From Thermoleophilia bacterium (GTDB taxonomy: Bacteria > Actinomycetota > Thermoleophilia > Gaiellales > SKUG01): a stretch of DNA of 5,568 nucleotides. The stretch covers positions 1 to 5,568 of the forward strand of contig SKUG01000178.1 of the NCBI GenBank assembly GCA_007122215.1, given 5' to 3'. Under the pieces are notes generated by a model. The model was given only the letters and a program-made list of their open reading frames with translations. It was not told where the DNA came from and did not search any database. Below are positions 1 through 3,966 of the stretch, one piece after another. Both the position numbers and the translations under genes were made by a program. Numbering within the stretch: position 1 is the first letter of the stretch; the number at the start of each line of letters is the position of its first letter.

Positions 1-150
1 GAAGCTGACGCGGGCGGCGTTGACGACCGAGAGGTCGTCTGCCATCACATGGTCGAGCCGCACGAAGCCGTGGTCGAGCACGGCGGTGGCATCGTCGTCG
101 GTGCGGGCGTCTGCTGCTTCCAGCGTGATGGTCGAGCTCATGGGGGTCAT
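1..150 (-). CDS. thyX: Flavin-dependent thymidylate synthase ThyX, N-terminal fragment
   Basis: This is the first 50 codons of a gene that continues past the left edge. ThyX methylates dUMP to dTMP using methylenetetrahydrofolate, FAD and NADPH, and releases tetrahydrofolate, in the cytoplasm. Residues 24-50 carry the family's N-terminal signature: VLDHGFVRLDHVMADD followed by LSVVNAARVSF, matching the usual 'DHGFVRLVD-MG-D--IV-AARVS' pattern. The FAD/dUMP-binding RHRxxS motif lies outside the window. The ATG at 150 is preferred because a GGAG (162-165) sits 11 bases upstream. A second ATG at codon 4 (139-141) is possible: a TAGCAT hexamer at 149-154 could start a short leaderless transcript there, but no good -35 accompanies it. 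Residues 5-23 form a low-conservation leader rich in Asp, Ala and Thr. The gene follows the SDR gene by 22 bases on the same strand, so the two are probably co-transcribed. Identity is confident even from a fragment. Confidence 0.88.
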   Translation of the reverse strand, partial: MTPMSSTITLEAADARTDDDATAVLDHGFVRLDHVMADDLSVVNAARVSF

Positions 151-172
151 GCTAGCGGACGCTCCAGCGTCA

Positions 173-877
173 TCACGGCGTCCCGAGCCGCACGACCTCC
201 CCCGTGCGGTCACTCATGTAGAGCTCGAGCAGGGTGCTGGTCACGGCGCTGGCGGGGATGAAGCCGTGGCGGGCGCCCGCGCCGGGCTGGTGCTCGGGGC
301 CAGAGCCGTCGTCGAGGTCGGCCGGGAGCCGGACGGTGGGGGGGCTGATGGCGTTCACCCGCACGCGCCCCTCCCATGCCTGGGCCAGCGTCCGGGTGAC
401 GTTCTCGAGCGCGGCCTTCGCTGCCGAGTGCGGCGTGTAGGCCGGCCAGCCCTCCGGGGCGCTGTAGTCGCTGATGTTCAGCACCATCCCCTTGGTTGCG
501 ACGAGCGTCGGATGCGCGGCCTGGGCCATGAAGAACGGTGCGCGCGCACCGAGGTCAAGCTCGAGGTCCCAGTCCTCGTGCGTGGTGCGCTCCGGCGTTC
601 GGCGAAGGAACGCGCTCGCGTTGTTGACGAGCAGCGACAGGTGCCCGCCGGTGAGCTTGAGGGCATCGCCGACGATTCCCTTGGCCGTGAAGGCCTGGGT
701 GAGGTCCCCGCTCACGATCCCGGCACAGCGATCCCCGACCGTCGCTGCAGCCTTCTCTGCTGCCACCCGATCGCGGCTGTGCAGGACGATGGTGAACCCT
801 GCTTCGGCAAGGTCCCTGGCGATCGCGAGCCCGAGCCGTCGGGCGCTGCCGGTGACCAGTGCGGTGTGGAGTGCCAT
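173..877 (-). CDS. Short-chain dehydrogenase/reductase, pteridine-reductase-like
   Basis: This 234-residue protein has a full SDR Rossmann fold of normal family length and no signal peptide, so it is cytoplasmic. The cofactor loop is TGSARRLG (9-16), the TGxxxRxG form seen in PTR1-type pteridine reductases rather than the classical TGxxxGxG. HSR (33-35) after the second strand suggests NADPH, GDL (57-59) contacts adenine, and VNNASAF (84-90) is the NNAG-equivalent. The active-site region reads NISD (134-137) and HSAAK (150-154). D137 sits 13 residues before H150, and K154 is four further on. PTR1 enzymes have Asp-Tyr-Lys with the same spacing, so Asp for Ser is expected, but His replaces the catalytic Tyr. 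The usual tetrad Asn also appears to be Gly (G110, in LGARAPFF). The substrate loop follows NAISPP (175-180). The ATG at 875-877 has only a weak GGTAGGG-like ribosome site. It is first in an apparent operon with thyX, which suggests reduction of dihydrofolate or another pterin, but the altered residues leave activity open. A generic SDR with an unrelated substrate is the alternative. Confidence 0.82.
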   Translation of the reverse strand: MALHTALVTGSARRLGLAIARDLAEAGFTIVLHSRDRVAAEKAAATVGDRCAGIVSGDLTQAFTAKGIVGDALKLTGGHLSLLVNNASAFLRRTPERTTHEDWDLELDLGARAPFFMAQAAHPTLVATKGMVLNISDYSAPEGWPAYTPHSAAKAALENVTRTLAQAWEGRVRVNAISPPTVRLPADLDDGSGPEHQPGAGARHGFIPASAVTSTLLELYMSDRTGEVVRLGTP

Positions 878-890
878 GCCCGTGCCCTAC

Positions 891-904
891 CCCGTCCGGA
901 CGGG
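891..904. promoter_or_regulatory. Perfect 14-base palindrome, candidate operator of the SDR-thyX operon
   Basis: CCCGTCC followed directly by GGACGGG forms two exactly complementary 7-base arms with no loop. It lies 13 bases upstream of the SDR start codon in the divergent intergenic region. A gapless even palindrome like this is a common shape for a dimeric repressor site. With no loop it would make only a poor RNA hairpin. If the SDR promoter uses the TAGGGC hexamer at 884-889 as its -10, the palindrome falls in the spacer, where a bound protein would block RNA polymerase. No regulator gene is present in the window. Confidence 0.45.
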
Positions 905-936
905 CTTCCACACCCCGTGCGGCCCTCGCGTGACGT

Positions 937-954
937 CCGAACGACGCCCGAACG
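937..954. repeat. Direct repeat of CCGAACG with 11-base period
   Basis: CCGAACG occurs at 937-943 and again at 948-954, so the copies lie on the same face of the helix about one turn apart. The second copy abuts the -35 box (955-960) of the C39 peptidase-crcB promoter. Tandem sites touching a -35 are typical of activator binding, for example by response regulators. This is inference from position and spacing; seven-base repeats can arise by chance in GC-rich DNA. Confidence 0.35.
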
Positions 955-990
955 TTGACGCGCCCGCACGCGAGTCCTACGCTGGAGGCA
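955..990 (+). promoter_or_regulatory. Sigma-70-type promoter for the C39 peptidase-crcB operon, predicted leaderless
   Basis: TTGACG (955-960) matches five of six bases of the -35 consensus. A 17-base spacer follows, then TACGCT (978-983), which fits the TAnnnT form of actinobacterial -10 boxes. Six bases after it comes the ATG whose A is position 990, exactly where transcription would be expected to start. The mRNA would therefore begin at or next to the start codon. The GGAGG at 984-988 is only one base from the ATG, too close to act as a normal ribosome-binding site, which agrees with leaderless initiation. Confidence 0.7.
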
Positions 991-1598
991 TGGGATTCCT
1001 CGCAAGAATGGGCTCATGGCTCGAGGGCGGTGACGGGCTCGCCGACCCGGCCGAGATCCACATCACCCAGATCGGTGATGAGGTCTACAACGCGCACGCA
1101 CCGGGCGCGACGGCCAACTGCGGGCCCAGCGCGGTGATCATGGCGATGCGCCTGGTGGGCGCAGCCATCCCGGGCGAGGACCGTTACCACGGCGAGGAGC
1201 TGATCTCCCACGTCCGGCAGCTCGCCACCGGCGAGGCGAACCGGCTGCGCGGAACCACCGCCATCCACCTGCTGCGGGTGCTGCGGCTGGCTGGCTGCGA
1301 GGGGCGCCAGCTCACCCACACCAAGGACATGCTGCGGGCCGTGACGCGCGGCGAGCCCGTGATCATGGGTGGCAACCCGGCCGTGCCCGGCACCTACACC
1401 GAGCGCTTCGACTACCTCGACATCCGCCGCTACGACAGCGGGCACTGGATCGTCGTGAGCCGCTTCAACCCCGAGACCCGGAACTTCATCGTCAACGATC
1501 CGCAGTCGACGATCGGGCCGATCGAGGCCACGGTGGACGAGCTCTACCGCTTCTCGTCCCGGGATGGCGGCATCGGCCTGGCAGTGCGACGGGCATGA
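990..1598 (+). CDS. C39-like (papain-fold) cysteine peptidase family protein
   Basis: This 202-residue protein has the layout of the C39-like peptidase family. NCGPSAVIMAMRLVG (43-57) holds the nucleophile C44 at the start of a helix, DSGHWIVVSRFN (149-160) supplies H152 on a strand, and VNDP (168-171) supplies D170, giving a plausible Cys-His-Asp triad in the right order. The Gln that normally forms the oxyanion hole about six residues before the Cys is not there (position 38 is Pro), so exact activity is uncertain. There is no signal peptide, membrane segment or attached ABC transporter domain, so this is not a bacteriocin exporter. It is probably a stand-alone cytoplasmic hydrolase of unknown substrate. 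The reading frame stays open far upstream, but that stretch lies antisense to the SDR gene; the ATG at 990 is chosen because the promoter points exactly at it. Its stop codon overlaps the start of crcB, indicating translational coupling. Confidence 0.72.
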   Translation: MGFLARMGSWLEGGDGLADPAEIHITQIGDEVYNAHAPGATANCGPSAVIMAMRLVGAAIPGEDRYHGEELISHVRQLATGEANRLRGTTAIHLLRVLRLAGCEGRQLTHTKDMLRAVTRGEPVIMGGNPAVPGTYTERFDYLDIRRYDSGHWIVVSRFNPETRNFIVNDPQSTIGPIEATVDELYRFSSRDGGIGLAVRRA

Positions 1599-1990
1599 TG
1601 CTCCTTGCCCTGGTCGCAGCCGGGGGCGCGCTCGGCGCGCTCGCCCGATACGGCGTCGACAGGGCGGCCCTCGCGCTCGTCGGTGCCGGCCCGGCCGACG
1701 GGGCATTCCCGTGGGCGACCCTGGCCATCAACACCTCCGGGGCGATCATCCTCGCGGTGCTGCTTGCGCTCGTCCAGGCCAACGGGGGGATCTCCCAGCA
1801 GGCCTGGGCATTCCTGGCAGTGGGCATCCTCGGCTCCTACACGACCTTCTCCACCATGGCAGCGGACTCCATCCTGCTCGCGCAGTCAGGTGCCGTGTCC
1901 ACGGCCGCTGCCTACCTGCTGGTCGTCCCGGCCGTGGGGCTCGGTGCGGCGATCATCGCGTTCGTGGCCACCCGCAGCATCGTGGCCTGA
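1595..1990 (+). CDS. crcB: Fluoride channel CrcB/Fluc
   Basis: This is a 131-residue membrane protein with four hydrophobic segments at about 2-29, 40-62, 69-97 and 101-128, the length and topology of the Fluc family. Fluc proteins are dual-topology dimers that export fluoride passively and protect the cell from it. Family marks are GGALGALARY (10-19), INTSG (45-49) with the conserved pore Asn46, and GILGSYTTFST (77-87) with the conserved Phe85. The second Phe of the usual TTFSTF box is Met here (M88). A single gene like this normally forms a homodimer; no partner crcB is seen in the window. The start overlaps the C39 peptidase stop by four bases (ATGA), with a second ATG at 1598 as an equally possible start. 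No fluoride riboswitch can precede it directly, since the upstream DNA is coding and the operon mRNA appears to lack a leader. It converges on the gene ending at 2042, with 51 bases between and no clear terminator. Confidence 0.9.
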   Translation: MMLLALVAAGGALGALARYGVDRAALALVGAGPADGAFPWATLAINTSGAIILAVLLALVQANGGISQQAWAFLAVGILGSYTTFSTMAADSILLAQSGAVSTAAAYLLVVPAVGLGAAIIAFVATRSIVA

Positions 1991-2041
1991 CGAGCCTGGC
2001 TGGCTGCGATGCGGGGAGCCTGTCCTCGGCCCTGGTTCCGG

Positions 2042-2770
2042 TCAGTGTCCGAGGCGGTCGAGGAGGCCCAGCTCGTTCGCCGCAGCTGCCGCAAACGCCG
2101 CAGCTCCAGCGAGCCACGTCAGCGGATGGGGGATGAGCATGAGGGTGCCACCGGCAGCCGTCAGCGCGCCCCCGCGTCCGAGCTGGGTGTGTGCCAAGGC
2201 ATGCATCGATCCCGTCATCCGCACCGCTCGGGCTGCGTCGATCACGCCGATCGCGGCGGTCAGCCCGTAGGCGCTGAGCCGCAGCGTCGTACGGAGGCGC
2301 TTGCCGACATCCAGCAGGCGTGCCGTCCCGGGGGTGGGAGACCATCGTCGGACGAGGCCGGGCAGCGAACGCTCGAGCGCCGGGCGGAACACCCCGCGTG
2401 ACAGGATGGTGCCCCGCGCAACTCCGTCCAGCGCCATGCCCACGTACATGGGGACGTTGACGGCCGTCGGTGCCGAGGGCAGCGGCAGCGTGCGCGCAAG
2501 GACCGGCGCGACCAGCTCCACGGGTTCATCCCCCAGGACCGTGGTTGCGATCCGGATCTTGCCCGTGAGATCGCGCAGGTCCTCGCGGACCTCCAGGAGC
2601 GGGTCGGTGCGGGGCGCCGCCCAGGCAGCGGGCGTCACCTGCCTGGAGGGAAGCGGACCGGATGTGGCTGCGGCGTGCACCCCGGAATATCCTTGGATGG
2701 TGCCGCAGCAGTTGACGATTTCCGGTGCATCACGGCCGCGCACGGCCTGTGGCGCGCCCCATGCGGCCAT
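2042..2770 (-). CDS. Hypothetical protein with hydrophobic Ala/Gly-rich C-terminus; start uncertain
   Basis: I do not recognise this protein. As drawn it has 242 residues. The region from about residue 53 looks like a real, G/C-third-position coding sequence: a charged helical stretch (RTDPLLEVREDLRDLTGK, 54-71), a Leu/Pro-rich middle, a second basic helix (RLLDVGKRLRTTLRLSAYG, 151-169), a moderately hydrophobic segment (170-183) and a strongly hydrophobic Ala/Gly stretch (200-231) before a polar tail. This could be a membrane-associated or helical hairpin protein. The first 44 codons use many A or T third bases and contain unusual Cys-Cys and Tyr residues, so the true start may be later. GTG at 2678-2680 (codon 31) lies six bases after a GATATT hexamer, and GTG at 2636-2638 (codon 45) has AGG just upstream. 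The ATG at 2770 has no ribosome site. The gene follows the metallopeptidase by 39 bases, or by more if the later start is right. Confidence 0.55.
   Translation of the reverse strand: MAAWGAPQAVRGRDAPEIVNCCGTIQGYSGVHAAATSGPLPSRQVTPAAWAAPRTDPLLEVREDLRDLTGKIRIATTVLGDEPVELVAPVLARTLPLPSAPTAVNVPMYVGMALDGVARGTILSRGVFRPALERSLPGLVRRWSPTPGTARLLDVGKRLRTTLRLSAYGLTAAIGVIDAARAVRMTGSMHALAHTQLGRGGALTAAGGTLMLIPHPLTWLAGAAAFAAAAANELGLLDRLGH
2686..2691 (-). promoter_or_regulatory. Weak candidate -10 box ahead of an alternative GTG start
   Basis: GATATT, read on the minus strand, matches four of six bases of TATAAT and stands out in an AT-rich patch (2684-2693) of otherwise GC-rich DNA. Five bases separate it from a GTG in frame with the hypothetical protein (2678-2680), which would suit a leaderless transcript. 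No credible -35 is seen at 16-18 bases. It is kept only because base composition also argues that the gene begins near here. Confidence 0.2.
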
Positions 2771-2809
2771 CGTCCATGGGTGGGGGTGGTGGCCCGGCCG
2801 CTGGCGGTG

Positions 2810-3889
2810 TCAGGCAGGGCTGCTGCCGGCGAGCTCACCGACCATCCGCTCGAGGTCCCGCACGTTGCTCGACAGCAGTGACGGATCGAGCGCGCCCTCG
2901 GCCGACCAGGCCGCGTCGCGGATGGCCGTGCGGATCGGCTCGTAGGCCGTGTCGCGGTCGAGGCCGTGGTGCTCGACGATCGCGCTGGCCAGGCGACCGG
3001 GCGTGCGCTGCAGCGAGCCGCCCTGCAGGAGCGCATCGGCCCGGTCGAAGTTGTCGATGCGGCGCGTGTCGACCCCGCCCAGCCGAAGGATGCGGCGCAT
3101 GGCATCGGTGTGCTCGCGGTAGGTTCGGAAGCGTTCCGGGTGGCGGCCGTGTGTGGGCAGGCCGAGCTTCTCGCCCGAGCGGCGGTGCCGGCCGGGCCAC
3201 TCGGTCATCACCTGCGCGCTGGCCTCCTCGATCCAGCCGAGGCGGGTGTTGTAGGTGGCGGGGGTGGGAGCGGTCACCGAGTGCTCGACCTCGTGGCCGA
3301 GGACCTTCGCTGCCAGCGAGCCCCAGTCGCGGTAGCTGTCCGGGGTGCCGTCCCGGAAGTCGGCATCGCGCTGGTTGATGGCGCGGGAGACGGCACGGGT
3401 GACGGTTGGCCCCACGGCGATCATCCCGCCGTTGGAGGCCGCCGCCGGCCGGCGAGCGGTGCGCTGCAGGTAGTCCCGCAGGTCGGGCCCGGTGGGGAAG
3501 TACTCGCCGACGCGGCGCGGGCCCTCCTCGGGCTCGGGCATCCAGTGGGACATCACGGCGACGGCCTGCCCCACGGCAAACCCATCCCTGCCGGTGGAGA
3601 AGGCGATGCCGCCGAGGCGATCGACGCCCTCGCGTGCCTGGGAGACGCCCAGCACGCCCCGCACGACCCGCTCCCACTCGGCGCCCCTGGGCCCGGTGAG
3701 CAGCTTCGCGGCGGCAGCGGTCTGCGGAACCACCCGGCGGTCCTCCCACGAGCCGTTGCCCTCGAAGGTGAAGATCGGCTGGCGATCGAGGATGCTGCGC
3801 AGCGACCGGCCGTTGATGTCGATCTCGGCGTAGCGGCGCTCGGTTCGCAGCTCGCGAACGAGCCTCGTGACGTCCCCGGACACGTCCAT
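2810..3889 (-). CDS. Putative zinc metallopeptidase with HExxH-x18-E motif (gluzincin-like)
   Basis: This 359-residue protein has HEVEH at 199-203 in the context KVLGHEVEHSV, and LGWIEEASAQ at 217-226. E222 is separated from H203 by exactly 18 residues. HExxH with a Glu 18-20 residues on is the zinc site of gluzincins (thermolysin, M1 aminopeptidases), and WIEEASA resembles the W-(L/I)-x-E-G-x-A helix of M1 enzymes. E200 would be the catalytic base, and H199, H203 and E222 the zinc ligands. The rest of the protein matches no family I recognise: an N-terminal alpha/beta region (1-190) and a charged helical C-terminal region (235-355) rich in Arg. There is no signal peptide or membrane segment, so it should be cytoplasmic unless exported by an unusual route. 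The start is well supported: AGGAGG (3898-3903) lies eight bases before the ATG. It sits 77 bases after the 5'-nucleotidase, and an extended -10 element in that gap may transcribe it separately. Confidence 0.68.
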   Translation of the reverse strand: MDVSGDVTRLVRELRTERRYAEIDINGRSLRSILDRQPIFTFEGNGSWEDRRVVPQTAAAAKLLTGPRGAEWERVVRGVLGVSQAREGVDRLGGIAFSTGRDGFAVGQAVAVMSHWMPEPEEGPRRVGEYFPTGPDLRDYLQRTARRPAAASNGGMIAVGPTVTRAVSRAINQRDADFRDGTPDSYRDWGSLAAKVLGHEVEHSVTAPTPATYNTRLGWIEEASAQVMTEWPGRHRRSGEKLGLPTHGRHPERFRTYREHTDAMRRILRLGGVDTRRIDNFDRADALLQGGSLQRTPGRLASAIVEHHGLDRDTAYEPIRTAIRDAAWSAEGALDPSLLSSNVRDLERMVGELAGSSPA

Positions 3890-3897
3890 GGTCCCTG

Positions 3898-3903
3898 CCT
3901 CCT
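3898..3903 (-). promoter_or_regulatory. Strong ribosome-binding site of the metallopeptidase gene
   Basis: AGGAGG on the minus strand is a full Shine-Dalgarno match with an eight-base spacer to the ATG at 3887-3889. It is the best ribosome site in the window and fixes the start of this gene. Confidence 0.8.
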
Positions 3904-3909
3904 GGTGGG

Positions 3910-3927
3910 GCGCCCCTCCCTGGGCGC
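3910..3927 (-). other. Six-base-pair GC hairpin in the metallopeptidase 5' leader
   Basis: GCGCCC (3910-3915) pairs with GGGCGC (3922-3927) around a six-base loop. In the minus-strand transcript it would sit six bases upstream of the Shine-Dalgarno and downstream of the predicted start of transcription. No run of U follows, so it does not look like an intrinsic terminator for the upstream gene. It could influence translation or mRNA stability. Confidence 0.35.
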
Positions 3928-3936
3928 GGTCCGCGA

Positions 3937-3945
3937 ATCCTAGCA
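3937..3945 (-). promoter_or_regulatory. Extended -10 promoter element for the metallopeptidase gene
   Basis: Read on the minus strand, TGC followed by TAGGAT forms TGnTAnnnT, an extended -10 element that can work without a -35. No -35-like hexamer is found 16-18 bases upstream. Transcription would begin near 3930, giving a leader of roughly 40 bases that contains the hairpin at 3910-3927 and the AGGAGG. It lies entirely in the 77-base gap after the 5'-nucleotidase gene. Confidence 0.45.
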
Positions 3946-3966
3946 GGGCGGAGGAGGCCGGGGCGC

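Noticed and set aside
149..154. TAGCAT as a -10 box giving leaderless thyX from its second ATG
   Set aside because: Spacing to the ATG at 139-141 is acceptable, but no convincing -35 is present, and the hexamer overlaps the first ATG, which has its own GGAG upstream.
20..958. Open frame of 312 codons on the plus strand
   Set aside because: It is antisense to thyX and the SDR gene, both recognised by conserved motifs, and it has a composition-driven Arg/Ala/Val-rich translation.
474..989. N-terminal extension of the C39 peptidase frame up to an ATG at 474
   Set aside because: The extension runs antisense through the SDR gene and has a low-complexity Ser/Arg/Ala translation. The promoter and the conserved protein both begin at about 990.
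1540..1597. Fluoride riboswitch ahead of crcB
   Set aside because: The upstream DNA is coding sequence of the peptidase, the genes overlap by four bases, and the operon start appears leaderless. No room or matching pseudoknot pattern was seen.
1991..2060. Possible bidirectional terminator between crcB and the orphan gene (CCTCGG at 2024-2029 with CCGAGG at 2049-2054)
   Set aside because: The stem is only six pairs around a 19-base loop, it runs into the coding end of the minus gene, and no T run flanks it on either strand.
2712..2717. TTGACG on the plus strand as a -35 box
   Set aside because: No -10-like hexamer lies 16-18 bases downstream and no plus-strand gene follows.
2966..3943. Open frame of 325 codons on the plus strand
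   Set aside because: It is opposite the metallopeptidase gene, which has a strong ribosome site and an HExxH motif; the plus-strand translation shows no motif.
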